Shown: positions 26,104 through 34,531, counted from the stretch's first letter. The stretch: DNA of 64,000 bases from Asticcacaulis sp. ZE23SCel15 (GCF_030505395.1 NZ_CP130044.1:2775001-2839000); one strand, 5' to 3'. Numbers and translations: made by a program. The notes: generated by a model from the sequence alone, not told the origin.

Positions 26104-27849
26104 ATGACAATCTTCAATTACGAGGATACAGAAGCGCTCGGCACGGTAATATCCGTCGATACCGCGACGGCGACCATTCGCGTTAGCGATCTGGACCGGC
26201 TGAAACGCCTCCAGGTCAATCGGCTGGTGGTCTTGCAAAGCAGCAAGCCCGGGCAACACCTCATAGGCGTCGTGGTAAGGATCACGCGTAAGCTCGAGGA
26301 ACGTGTTCGGGACCCGGAGGCTGATGTCGAGGTGGAATTTGAGCCCTCGGCCAACAACCTGGTGAGGATCACATTGATAGGTACGCTCCTGGACCGGATC
26401 GGGCAGAAGAAGAATTTGTTTCGACGTACGCTTGAAACCGTGCCAGAGATCGAAGCCAACTGTTTTTCCCTTGAGGGTGAGCGGTTGACGAATTTTATGC
26501 AGGTCATTTCCAATGTTGAAATGGACGGCCCCAAACTGTCTCTGGGAACCTTCACACTCGATGATGACGCGGTCGCTTACCTGAACGGGAACAAGTTGTT
26601 TCAGCGACACGCTGTGATCGTTGGAAGCACGGGATCGGGTAAATCATGGACGACGGCCAGGCTCCTTGACCAGATCGCAGCCTTACCGCAGGCCAATGTG
26701 GTCCTTTTCGATATTCACGGAGAATATCGGCCGTTAAAGGGTGACGCCTTTCAACATTTCAGGGTGGCCGGCCCATCAGACATTGAAGGCAAGCGCGGTC
26801 TGGATGACGGCGTTCTACATTTGCCTTACTGGTTGCTGGGATATGAGGCGCTCGTTTCAATGTTCGTTGATCGCAGCGATCAGAACGCGCCCAACCAATC
26901 CATGATAATGACCCGGACGATTACCGACGCCAAAAAGGCGGCTCTGGTCGATCCAAAATACAAAGAAATTCTCGACAACTTCACTATCAACAGCCCCGTG
27001 CCCTTTGACTTGGATTCCGTGTTACAGGTGTTGAGCGATCTGAATGTTGAAATGGTCGCGGGCAGTTCCGGTCGTGACAAGCAAGGGGATTTCCACGGGA
27101 AACTGAGCCGCCTCGTGGCCCGGTTGGAAGCCAAGAAGAGCGACAGGCGTCTTGCATTCTTGTTTCAGCCACCGCCTGACTGCATGAAAATGGAATGGCT
27201 TACAGGGATGGTTCACAAGATCGTCGCCGGGCGTGGTTCGCAGGCCAACGGCAAAGGGGGCGTCAAAATAATCGATTTCTCGGAAGTGCCGTCGGACGTG
27301 TTGCCTCTCATGGTCAGTCTGCTGGCGCAAATTATTTTTACCACCACGGTGTGGACGGAAAGCAGCAAGCGGCACCCGATCGCTATGCTGTGCGATGAAG
27401 CGCATCTCTATATTCCCGAGCGCGCGCAGGTCGACAGCGGAGATTCCGTAGCCGTTGAGATATTCGAGCGGATCGCGAAAGAAGGGCGTAAATACGGTAT
27501 TGGGCTGGTCGTCATCAGCCAGCGGCCGTCTGAGGTGAACCGAACAGTGCTCAGTCAGTGTAACAACGTCATAGCCATGAGATTGACCAATGGCGATGAT
27601 CAGAATGTGATAAAACGGTTGCTGCCAGACAGCCTTGGCAGTTTCGGGGACCTCCTGCCGGTCCTTGATGTCGGGGAAGCCTTGGTGGTTGGTGACGCCA
27701 GCCTCCTGCCGACCAGAGTACGGATATCGGAACCCGATAGCAAACCGGATAGTCAGACCATTGCATTTTGGGAGCGCTGGAACGACCCCGAACCAAAAGC
27801 CAGCACGGAGAACGCCATCAAAGCTTGGCGGCGTCAAAGTATGGTCTGA
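26104..27849 (+). CDS. HerA-type hexameric ATPase of a SIR2-HerA defence system
   Basis: A 581-residue FtsK/HerA-superfamily ATPase. The N-terminal HAS barrel (GTVISVDTATATIRVSDL ... HLIGVVVRIT) precedes the motor: Walker A GSTGSGKSWTTARL (about residues 173-182), Walker B IAMLCDEAHLYIP (about 427-438), an Arg-containing VVISQRPSEVNRTVLSQCNN sensor region. A GGGGGG ribosome site sits just before the ATG. It pairs with the SIR2 gene 9 bp upstream; in characterised systems HerA assembles with the SIR2 partner and its ATPase activity is needed for protection. No NurA nuclease is adjacent, unlike archaeal HerA operons. Confidence 0.9.
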   Translation: MTIFNYEDTEALGTVISVDTATATIRVSDLDRLKRLQVNRLVVLQSSKPGQHLIGVVVRITRKLEERVRDPEADVEVEFEPSANNLVRITLIGTLLDRIGQKKNLFRRTLETVPEIEANCFSLEGERLTNFMQVISNVEMDGPKLSLGTFTLDDDAVAYLNGNKLFQRHAVIVGSTGSGKSWTTARLLDQIAALPQANVVLFDIHGEYRPLKGDAFQHFRVAGPSDIEGKRGLDDGVLHLPYWLLGYEALVSMFVDRSDQNAPNQSMIMTRTITDAKKAALVDPKYKEILDNFTINSPVPFDLDSVLQVLSDLNVEMVAGSSGRDKQGDFHGKLSRLVARLEAKKSDRRLAFLFQPPPDCMKMEWLTGMVHKIVAGRGSQANGKGGVKIIDFSEVPSDVLPLMVSLLAQIIFTTTVWTESSKRHPIAMLCDEAHLYIPERAQVDSGDSVAVEIFERIAKEGRKYGIGLVVISQRPSEVNRTVLSQCNNVIAMRLTNGDDQNVIKRLLPDSLGSFGDLLPVLDVGEALVVGDASLLPTRVRISEPDSKPDSQTIAFWERWNDPEPKASTENAIKAWRRQSMV

Positions 27850-27918
27850 ACAATGACGCGGGGCATCTCTCAAAGTCTGAGGACTTAAAGAGATGAGCTT
27901 GCGGTGTGGAAATGTCTG

Positions 27919-28086
27919 CTAATGAAGCGCTGGCACGCGGTTGGGCAAAATTTCCGCAATGGGCCCCAATATGCAGCCGTAATAGTGGGCATCTTTCGGC
28001 AATTGGGGGCGGTTTGCGCCGCTAGTGAGCCGGCTTAGCTGGGAAAACTCGGCCACCGATATTGCGCCATAAACTTGATCCAGCAC
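27919..28086 (-). pseudogene. Likely 3' remnant of an unrecognised gene
   Basis: On the minus strand a 55-codon frame ends at TAG 27921-27919 and reads like real protein: YGAISVAEFSQLSRL, then RPQLPKDAHYYGCILGPIAE and LPNRVPALH. It is stopped upstream in frame just before a degenerate repeat copy at 28115-28131, so it looks like the C-terminal end of a gene truncated at a repeat. I do not recognise the family. It is short, so chance coding cannot be excluded. Confidence 0.35.
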
Positions 28087-28181
28087 TGCAGAGTTTTAAG
28101 CGCTCCGCGTCATCGATGTCCGCTTTCGGGCTTGCAGCACACCTTAGGCCAGGCCAGGCCAGTACTTTACGGAGAAATGGA

Positions 28182-29015
28182 TTGAGCGACAAAACTGCGC
28201 CCGAAGACTATATCCAATCATCAGCTGCTTCGCTCGGCCTTTCGCTAGCCGATTTTCGCGTGATCGAAGTGCCATTGCCGGAAGAACTTCAGACGAGAGA
28301 TATCATAAGAGCAGTGTCCCTAGTGTACAAGGACCGTCCAATAGAAGTCCGAATACCAGCGCATTTAAGTGAGATCAATAAGAAGAAAGCGCTCATATCA
28401 GAATTGTCGAAGATCCGTTTTGGAATACTAAATTTCAGTCCTCTAGATAGAGATTTTCATTCGATATTGGAAGAGCTCAAAGCATCTGAGGATCTTTCCA
28501 AACCCAACCTGTTGCTGTCGTCTTTCATTGTGCCAGAAGAAAAGATATTTGAAGGCACTCTAGTCGCGTTTGCATCCTTAAGTTGGAACTCTGTTGTCTC
28601 TGAACTGGCAAAGGACTGGAGCCGGGCCTTCGAAATCCCTCCCTACAAATGGGAAGAGATCATTGCCGGAGCTTATAAGCGGGCTGGGTTCGACGAAGTA
28701 ATATTAACGCCCCGCTCTGGGGATCATGGCCGCGATGTGATTGCGACTCGGAAAGGTATCGGCTCGATTAAAATCATAGGGTCGGTTAAGGCTTATGCCC
28801 CAGATCGGAAGGTTTCTTACGACGATGTAAGAGCTCTGCTCGGAGTAATGTCGGGGGAGTTGAATGTTTCAAAAGGAATTGTTTCCACAACCGCAGAATT
28901 TCCGCCGAAAATATTGGACGATCCTTTTATTGGTCCTTTTGTACCCTATCGGCTAGAGTTAATGAACGGGGCTAGATTACAGGAGTGGCTCGCTGACTTG
29001 GCGAAGTTTAGTTAG
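28182..29015 (+). CDS. Mrr-like restriction endonuclease family protein
   Basis: About 277 residues from the chosen start. The C-terminal third is an Mrr-type PD-(D/E)XK nuclease domain: YKWEEIIAGAYKRAGFDEV, then SGDHGRDVIATRKG (the G-x-D-x-x-x-D metal-site region) and IKIIGSVKAYAPDRKVS where Q-x-K is normal (here S-x-K), followed by the conserved helix DDVRALLGVM and KGIVSTTAEFP. The N-terminal part is unassigned. TTG 28182 with GGAG seven bases upstream is favoured: the frame is open from TTG 28062, but that segment contains a copy of the dispersed repeat. It follows the SIR2-HerA pair and is likely defence-related. Confidence 0.75.
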   Translation: MSDKTAPEDYIQSSAASLGLSLADFRVIEVPLPEELQTRDIIRAVSLVYKDRPIEVRIPAHLSEINKKKALISELSKIRFGILNFSPLDRDFHSILEELKASEDLSKPNLLLSSFIVPEEKIFEGTLVAFASLSWNSVVSELAKDWSRAFEIPPYKWEEIIAGAYKRAGFDEVILTPRSGDHGRDVIATRKGIGSIKIIGSVKAYAPDRKVSYDDVRALLGVMSGELNVSKGIVSTTAEFPPKILDDPFIGPFVPYRLELMNGARLQEWLADLAKFS

Positions 29016-29159
29016 CGAATGAAAAGAGGAGATCTGCGTCTGAAACGGACATTTCATCCCCGACGTGGGATATGCTGTTCTAGCGTCCGCTTTTGGACGC
29101 TGTCCGCCAAATAGTAACTTTATCAGTCTCATTTCCGCTTCAGGCGCTCGAGAGACGTG

Positions 29160-30431
29160 CTAATTCATGCGGAGCGTTCGGCAGGCGTCACCGTCTGTTT
29201 TTCCATTCAATAGCGGTGTGTGTTCGAGTTCTTGCTCGCGAAAACGAGAAACTTCCCCCTGTAATACGCGACGGCAGGCTTCCTCAATTAATGCACGACC
29301 TCGCAGCGGCGGTTTCCTATCCGGACCTTTACCGCTACTTTTTTTCAAGTCCCAAAATCTAACTTGCCAATCGCCTCCAGCTACGGCCAGGGTGTGGCCA
29401 TCCGGAGAGAAGGCTACGTCGGAAACCACGCCAATTTGTCGAAGGAGGGGGCCTTCAGCCTCCATCGTAGAGGTGATGAAAATTTGAACGGTAGTCGGAT
29501 CTGGCATTATTGCGAGACGTTCACCGTCGGGCGAGAACTTTGCGTCCCAAGGATTCTGATTGTCGTTGAGGCGCACAATCGCCCCTGTGAACGTGAAATT
29601 TTTGCCATCGATTATGATAACCGCTGTTCCCGACGTAACGGCTATATATTTACCGTTGGGCGCATACCAAGCCATGCCTACATCGTGATCTAACTCAACC
29701 TCTCGCGACCAATCCGGTGTCGTCACGGTACGGGAGGCGACGTCCCATATACGCAAAGAGCGTCCATTCGACGTAAGAACTGTGCTTAGATCCGGGGAGG
29801 TCGCCAAATAGGTTTCTTTGTCTGAGTTTTTGATTTTCGCGATTAGTATCTGCGCTGGAGAATCAATTCTGCTAGCTTTTGAGCTTAAGTTCAGGTTGGC
29901 CTCGCCATAGTTGGTGGGCTGAACTGTCCAGGTATCTACATCGTCAGATATAAGCGATTGGCCATCCCCCGTGAATACAAGTGAGTAGACATTCATTCCA
30001 TCCGTTGGAGCAGCGGAAGCTAGCAATTTATGTGTAAGCGCGTCCCAGATTTGTATGCCATTGGGGCCACTAGCAGTTGCAAGATACTTTCCGTTTGGCG
30101 AGTAAGCTACAGCATCAACGCTCTGTTTGAAATATATTCGACCATTCAACGCGGGAGATTTTGAAACCACGTCGGTTAGAATCTTTTCCGCTTTACCGCT
30201 GTCGAATCCAATCAAGAACGCTTCACGTCCGTTGATTGCTGCTATGGAAAAACGCGCTGCACTTTCGAAATCCGCAATCTCGAAGGCATCTTGGGCATTC
30301 ACCGTCAAGGTTTGTGACCGCTGTTCAGCGGCTTTTTTGGCGATCAGAATAGTGAGCCATCCAAGCGAAACCAGGCCGACAAACAGGACGGCCACAGCAA
30401 TAGCCCAAGCAAGGCCGGCTTTCATCTTCAT
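29160..30431 (-). CDS. Membrane-anchored WD40-repeat protein
   Basis: A 423-residue protein with one N-terminal membrane span (LAWAIAVAVLFVGLVSLGWL), a short helical linker (AKKAAEQRSQTL), and a beta-propeller of WD40-like repeats (VAYSPNGKYLATASG, IQIWD; LRIWDV; AKFSPDGERLAIMP; VAFSPDGHTLAVAGG, VRFWDL). The tail (RGRALIEEACRRVLQG) matches the C-terminal segment of TIR-WD40 and caspase-WD40 proteins, in which an effector domain precedes the membrane span. No effector domain is present here or directly upstream. It is either a truncated relative or a stand-alone sensor. Lower GC than neighbouring genes. Confidence 0.7.
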   Translation of the reverse strand: MKMKAGLAWAIAVAVLFVGLVSLGWLTILIAKKAAEQRSQTLTVNAQDAFEIADFESAARFSIAAINGREAFLIGFDSGKAEKILTDVVSKSPALNGRIYFKQSVDAVAYSPNGKYLATASGPNGIQIWDALTHKLLASAAPTDGMNVYSLVFTGDGQSLISDDVDTWTVQPTNYGEANLNLSSKASRIDSPAQILIAKIKNSDKETYLATSPDLSTVLTSNGRSLRIWDVASRTVTTPDWSREVELDHDVGMAWYAPNGKYIAVTSGTAVIIIDGKNFTFTGAIVRLNDNQNPWDAKFSPDGERLAIMPDPTTVQIFITSTMEAEGPLLRQIGVVSDVAFSPDGHTLAVAGGDWQVRFWDLKKSSGKGPDRKPPLRGRALIEEACRRVLQGEVSRFREQELEHTPLLNGKTDGDACRTLRMN

Positions 30432-30624
30432 CTCTGTCCCCAGTCTTTTGTATGCCAGATTAGCCCTGAATGGGAACTCACGCCATATTGAAAAAATGGA
30501 GCGTTGAAATCAGAGCGACTTCCGCTTCTGGCAACTAAAGTACAAACGTGAACTTGCGAAATTCATTTCCGCTATGGGCGCTATCACGCCGACGCGGCAG
30601 CGATAACTTTCTTCAGGCTGCATC

Positions 30625-31515
30625 CTATGCGCGCGTGGTCGCCTTGGCTATGTCGATAAAGCCTTCGATATAGGGAACATCGCTGTCATCCTTACGCAAG
30701 CCGACATGGATACTCTTGGGGATACCTTTTTCGCCTAGCCGCACGGCATGCGCGCGTGCGCCCAGCGGCATTTCCTGTAACAGCCAGTCCGGCATGGCGC
30801 TGACGCCCCGTCCGGCATCGACCATCTGAAGCATGAGTTCTGACGTTTCCACGGTCCGATGGCGTTTGGGGCGACAGCCGGCAGGGACGAGAAACTGTGT
30901 GAAGATGTCGAGGCGCTCGACGGCAACCGGATAGGTAATCAGCGTTTCAGAACTGAGGTCCGACGGGCTGGCGACAGTCTTTCCGGCCAAAGGGTGATGT
31001 TTTGCGACAGCGAGTATGATCTCGTAATCGAACACCGGCACAAAGGTGAGGCTGGGGTGCGTTATCGGGTCAGGCGTAATGATCAGATCGACTTCGTGAC
31101 CCAACAGCGCCGCGATGCCGCCGAACTTGAACGCCGTCGTGACATCGAGATCCACCTCGGTCCATTGCCGCAAATACGGATCGAGGACCCGTGTAAGCCA
31201 TTGCTGACACGGGTGACACTCCATGCCGACCCGTAAGGCACCGCGGCGGCCCTGAGCAAATTCGCTCAAAACACGTTCAGCGTGATCGATCTGCGGCAAG
31301 ACACGGTTCGCCACCGCTAGCAGATATTGCCCCGCCTGAGTCAGGCGAACGCCGCGCCCATCCTTCTCCCACAAAGCAATGCCAAAGCGGTCCTCAAAAC
31401 GGCGTACCGCATGGCTTACTGCCGATTGCGATAGATTTAATTTGTTAGCTGCAGCGGTCAGGCTACCGGTGCGATCCACCTCGCGAAGGATGGAGAGGTG
31501 TTGAAGGTCGAGCAT
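30625..31515 (-). CDS. LysR-family regulator, MetR-like
   Basis: A 296-residue LysR-type regulator. The N-terminal winged HTH (residues 3-60: LQHLSILREVDRTGSLTAAANKLNLSQSAVSHAVRRFE) is followed by an effector-binding domain with features of MetR (RVGMECHPCQQWL, DVTTAFKFGG, PVFDYEIILAVAKHHPLAG). MetR proteins respond to homocysteine and activate methionine genes. It is divergent from mesX-mesD and shares a 135-bp promoter region containing TGAC-N5-TTCA, so it most likely controls that operon and itself. Start at ATG 31515. Confidence 0.85.
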   Translation of the reverse strand: MLDLQHLSILREVDRTGSLTAAANKLNLSQSAVSHAVRRFEDRFGIALWEKDGRGVRLTQAGQYLLAVANRVLPQIDHAERVLSEFAQGRRGALRVGMECHPCQQWLTRVLDPYLRQWTEVDLDVTTAFKFGGIAALLGHEVDLIITPDPITHPSLTFVPVFDYEIILAVAKHHPLAGKTVASPSDLSSETLITYPVAVERLDIFTQFLVPAGCRPKRHRTVETSELMLQMVDAGRGVSAMPDWLLQEMPLGARAHAVRLGEKGIPKSIHVGLRKDDSDVPYIEGFIDIAKATTRA

Positions 31516-31519
31516 ATCA

Positions 31520-31532
31520 TGACATTAGTTCA
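31520..31532. promoter_or_regulatory. Candidate MetR-type operator
   Basis: TGACATTAGTTCA (TGAC-N5-TTCA) differs by one base from the MetR consensus TGAA-N5-TTCA. It lies a few bases upstream of the regulator's own start in the divergent region shared with mesX. A second inverted pair TTCA-N8-TGAA overlaps it at 31529-31544. Confidence 0.45.
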
Positions 31533-31562
31533 TTGATACGTGAAAACAAGTCACTTTTTGTC

Positions 31563-31582
31563 ATATAAAGATTGCTTTATAT
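31563..31582. promoter_or_regulatory. Perfect inverted repeat in the metR-mesX promoter region
   Basis: ATATAAAG-ATTG-CTTTATAT, an 8-bp perfect inverted repeat with a 4-base spacer, about 70 bp upstream of mesX. It could be a hairpin in the leader or part of the promoter; it does not match a terminator. Confidence 0.35.
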
Positions 31583-31650
31583 CTCGGTACAGCCAAGGCA
31601 GCGCGGTTCCGGAATTTGGGTGCGTCTGTCAGTCACAGCTTTTCTAAAGA

Positions 31651-32652
31651 ATGGGGCGCCGGATCGTGATAAGTGAAGAGTTTGATTTCCAGATAAAGAG
31701 CATTCGGTTCGACGAGGATTACCTCCCGGCAGATAACACGCGCATCACCACCAATTTTGCGAATTTGGCGCGCGGAAACAACCGGCAGGAAAACCTTCGC
31801 AATGCCCTGCGGATGATCGACAATCGTTTCAACGCCCTGGCGCATTGGGACAACCCCAAGGGTGATCGCTATTCCGTCGAACTCGATATCATCTCCGTGG
31901 AGATGAAGATTGAGGGGGGAGACGATAGCGACCACTTCCCGTTGATCGAAATTCTGAAGACGACCGTCGTCGACCAAAGAACCGGCGAACGCATCGAGGG
32001 CATCGTCGGAAACAACTTTTCCTCCTACGTGCGGGATTACGACTTCAGCGTCGTACTGCCGGCGCACAATAAGGATAAGCCGAACTTCAGCATTCCGGAC
32101 GATTTCGGCGACCTGCACGGAAAGCTCTTCAAGTGCTTCTTGAACTCGAGTGCCTACAAGGCGCATTTTGCCAAGCCGCCCGTCATCTGTTTGAGCGCTT
32201 CCAGCAGCAAAACCTATCAGCGCACCGACAATCAGCACCCCATATTGGGCGTTGAGTATTTGCAGAATGAAGACTTTTCGACCGATCAATATTTCGGCAA
32301 GATGGGATTGAAGGTCCGCTACTTCATGCCCCGGAATAGTGTAGCGCCTTTGGCGTTTTATCACCTTGGTGACCTGTTGAGCGACTATACCAATCTTGAG
32401 TTGATCAGCACCATCAGCACAATGGAAACCTTCCAAAAAATCTACCGTCCGGAAATTTACAACGCCAATTCCACCGCCGGGAGACTGTATCAACCGAGTT
32501 TGAAGCATCAGGACTATTCAGTGACGCAAATTGTTTATGATCGGGAAGAGCGTAGCCGCCTGGCTGCTGAGCAGGGGCGGTTTGTCGAAGAGCATTTCAT
32601 CAAGCCCCACAAGGCCATTCTTGAGCAATGGTCCGCCAACTACGCCGCTTAA
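31651..32652 (+). CDS. mesX: MesX (DUF1852), partner of methionine synthase MesD
   Basis: A 333-residue DUF1852 protein. It shows the family N-terminus (FDFQIKSIRFDEDYLPADNTR, ITTNFANLARG) and the later SVELDIISVEMKIEG, RPEIYNANSTAGRLYQPS. DUF1852 (MesX) was shown to be required together with MesD for methionine synthesis in some bacteria, in an oxygen-dependent way that does not use methyl-folate; its own reaction is unresolved. It lies 26 bp before mesD and is divergent from the MetR-like regulator. Start at ATG 31651; the ribosome site is weak. Confidence 0.88.
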   Translation: MGRRIVISEEFDFQIKSIRFDEDYLPADNTRITTNFANLARGNNRQENLRNALRMIDNRFNALAHWDNPKGDRYSVELDIISVEMKIEGGDDSDHFPLIEILKTTVVDQRTGERIEGIVGNNFSSYVRDYDFSVVLPAHNKDKPNFSIPDDFGDLHGKLFKCFLNSSAYKAHFAKPPVICLSASSSKTYQRTDNQHPILGVEYLQNEDFSTDQYFGKMGLKVRYFMPRNSVAPLAFYHLGDLLSDYTNLELISTISTMETFQKIYRPEIYNANSTAGRLYQPSLKHQDYSVTQIVYDREERSRLAAEQGRFVEEHFIKPHKAILEQWSANYAA

Positions 32653-32678
32653 TTCGTTAGAATACTAGGTCATCTATA

Positions 32679-33707
32679 ATGAAAACGCTTTTGCCTACTT
32701 CAACCGCCGGCAGCCTGCCCAAGCCATCCTGGCTTGCGACACCGGAGACACTTTGGTCCCCATGGAAGTTGGAGGGGGAGGCGTTAATCGCCGGCAAGCA
32801 GGATGCTCTGCGCTTGGCCGTGGACGATCAGGAGAAGGCAGGCATTGACATCGTCGGTGACGGCGAACAGACGCGCCAGCATTTTGTCACTACCTTTATC
32901 GAGCATCTCGATGGTGTCGATTTCGAGAAGCGCGAGACAGTCAGAATCCGCGATCGTTATGACGCCAGCGTGCCGACCGTCGTCGGCGCTGTATCCCGCC
33001 AAAAGCCCGTCTTCGTCGAAGACGCAAAATTCTTGCGAGCGCAGACCGATCAACCGATCAAGTGGACACTGCCCGGTCCGATGACCATGATCGATACCCT
33101 TTATGACGCCCATTACAAGAGCCGTGAGAAACTGGCTTGGGAGTTCGCCAAAATTCTCAACGATGAAGCTAAGGAATTGGAGGCGGCCGGCGTCGACATC
33201 ATCCAGTTCGACGAGCCGGCCTTTAACGTCTTCTTCGACGAGGCCAACGACTGGGGCATCGCCACCCTCGAAAAGGCGGCCGAAGGGCTCCGTTGCGAGA
33301 CCGCTGTCCATATCTGTTACGGCTACGGCATCAAGGCCAACACGGACTGGAAGAAGACCCTGGGCTCGGAGTGGAGACATTATGAGAAAACCTTCCCTAA
33401 TCTGCAGAAGTCCAAGATCGATATTATCTCTCTTGAGTGCCAACATTCGCACGTTCCGATGGAGCTGATCGAGTTAGTCCGGGGCAAGAAGGTGATGGTC
33501 GGTGCCATCGACGTTGCCAGCGACACTATCGAAACGCCGGAGGAAGTTGCTGACACCCTGCGCAAGGCGCTTCAGTTCGTCGATGCCGACAAACTTTATC
33601 CCTGCACCAACTGCGGCATGACGCCCCTGTCTCGCCGGATCGCCAATGGCAAGCTGAAGGCGTTGGGCGCGGGCGCCGAAATCGTCCGCAAAGAACTGGC
33701 GGGCTGA
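32679..33707 (+). CDS. mesD: MesD, core-MetE-type folate-independent methionine synthase
   Basis: A 342-residue protein equal to the C-terminal catalytic half of cobalamin-independent methionine synthase MetE. It has the core TIM-barrel signatures STAGSLPKP, DIVGDGEQTR, WTLPGPMTM, IIQFDEPAF, and zinc ligands in HICYGYG, ECQHSH-region and the C-terminal CTNCGMTPL. Lacking the folate-binding N-terminal half and lying next to DUF1852 (mesX), it belongs to the MesD family. Its TGA overlaps the ATG of a truncated flavin reductase frame. Confidence 0.9.
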   Translation: MKTLLPTSTAGSLPKPSWLATPETLWSPWKLEGEALIAGKQDALRLAVDDQEKAGIDIVGDGEQTRQHFVTTFIEHLDGVDFEKRETVRIRDRYDASVPTVVGAVSRQKPVFVEDAKFLRAQTDQPIKWTLPGPMTMIDTLYDAHYKSREKLAWEFAKILNDEAKELEAAGVDIIQFDEPAFNVFFDEANDWGIATLEKAAEGLRCETAVHICYGYGIKANTDWKKTLGSEWRHYEKTFPNLQKSKIDIISLECQHSHVPMELIELVRGKKVMVGAIDVASDTIETPEEVADTLRKALQFVDADKLYPCTNCGMTPLSRRIANGKLKALGAGAEIVRKELAG

Positions 33708-33838
33708 TGGATACCACAAATCAGCGCTTTGACCTTGTGGACAAGGCCGCGTTTCGCAACGGCATGGCGCGCCTCGGGTCGTCGGTCAATTGGTGACCAC
33801 GGTGTTGGGCGGCTTGCGCTACACGCGAATGTCCGCTT
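33707..33838 (+). pseudogene. Truncated, frameshifted flavin reductase gene
   Basis: Overlapping the mesD stop (TGATG), a frame begins RFDLVDKAAFRNGMARLGSS and stops after 29 codons at 33796. This is the start of a flavin reductase-like domain, whose family continues VNVVTT. One base lost near 33791 explains the stop: the shifted frame reads VTT on cue, then dissolves into a dispersed repeat (GAATGTCCGCTTAA, 33827-33840). About 130 codons are missing. Flavin reductase genes commonly accompany mesX-mesD, so this is a decayed third gene of the operon. Confidence 0.7.
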
Positions 33839-33910
33839 AAGGTCTTCATTATTGCGGACGGCGCAATGACCGCTTTGGGCGCGATGTCGCCTTCTTAATC
33901 GCATCTTTGC

Positions 33911-34531
33911 TTACTCAAAACGGCGTTTACTGTCGGTCCTTAAGAAAATCGTTTTGACGGAAAATGCTGTAGCTCCAGTATACAGCAACGTCACAAATAA
34001 CACCGTGGCCCATAGCCATCTTTCGTCAACATTAGAGGCAAATAGCTCCTGATTGGCGTTTTTGTGTGCGCATAAGAACGCTGACACAACAAAAAGGCCC
34101 ACAGTCGGAATAGCAGCGGATAATATAGTCAATGCGCTTCTAGCTCTCGTCATCCACCGGACGTCATCGCGGCCGCCACTCCAAAGTTCTCGCTCCCATT
34201 TGGCGGCTAAGCCGAATGAGCTGAAATTCTTCGCGATGTAGGCTGAGATCGTTCTGACGTGAAGCGAATACTCCAAGAGCTTAAGATCCAGAACTAATGC
34301 GATGGTAGGTATAAGTATTAATCCGACGGTTTCTAAATCCCCAAAGCGAGAGGCTTCGACCTCCTTGGGATACGTTAAAATGAATGCGAGTACACCGCCT
34401 ATCAGGGTCATTTTTTGCAGCCAAAGGGATTGGATTTTTTCATGAAATGAAGCGCTTTCAGTGCGTAGAGACTTATACAATTCTTCGGTTGACGCCTTTG
34501 ATTTCATCATAGCACCGCTCATTTGTGGCAT
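33911..34531 (-). CDS. Hypothetical membrane protein, four predicted spans
   Basis: A 206-residue protein. After a polar N-terminus (STEELYKSLRTESASFHEKIQ) come hydrophobic segments around LIGGVLAFILTY, VGLILIPTIALVLDLKLL, ALTILSAAIPTVGLFVVSAF and WATVLFVTLLYTGATAF. Topology with two hairpins and a soluble amphipathic middle is reminiscent of small membrane effectors in defence loci, but I recognise no family. It stands alone on the minus strand between the methionine operon remnant and the HEPN/Toprim gene. Several Met codons near the N-terminus leave the start unsure. Confidence 0.55.
   Translation of the reverse strand: MPQMSGAMMKSKASTEELYKSLRTESASFHEKIQSLWLQKMTLIGGVLAFILTYPKEVEASRFGDLETVGLILIPTIALVLDLKLLEYSLHVRTISAYIAKNFSSFGLAAKWERELWSGGRDDVRWMTRARSALTILSAAIPTVGLFVVSAFLCAHKNANQELFASNVDERWLWATVLFVTLLYTGATAFSVKTIFLRTDSKRRFE

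Noticed and set aside
25057-27849. Reading SIR2 as a protein deacetylase and HerA as a repair HerA-NurA system
   Set aside because: There is no NurA gene, and the tight pairing of a divergent SIR2 with HerA matches the defence pair better.
28062-28181. N-terminal extension of the Mrr-like protein from TTG 28062
   Set aside because: The segment contains a copy of the dispersed repeat, overlaps a probable minus-strand remnant and lacks a ribosome site; TTG 28182 has GGAG at the right distance.
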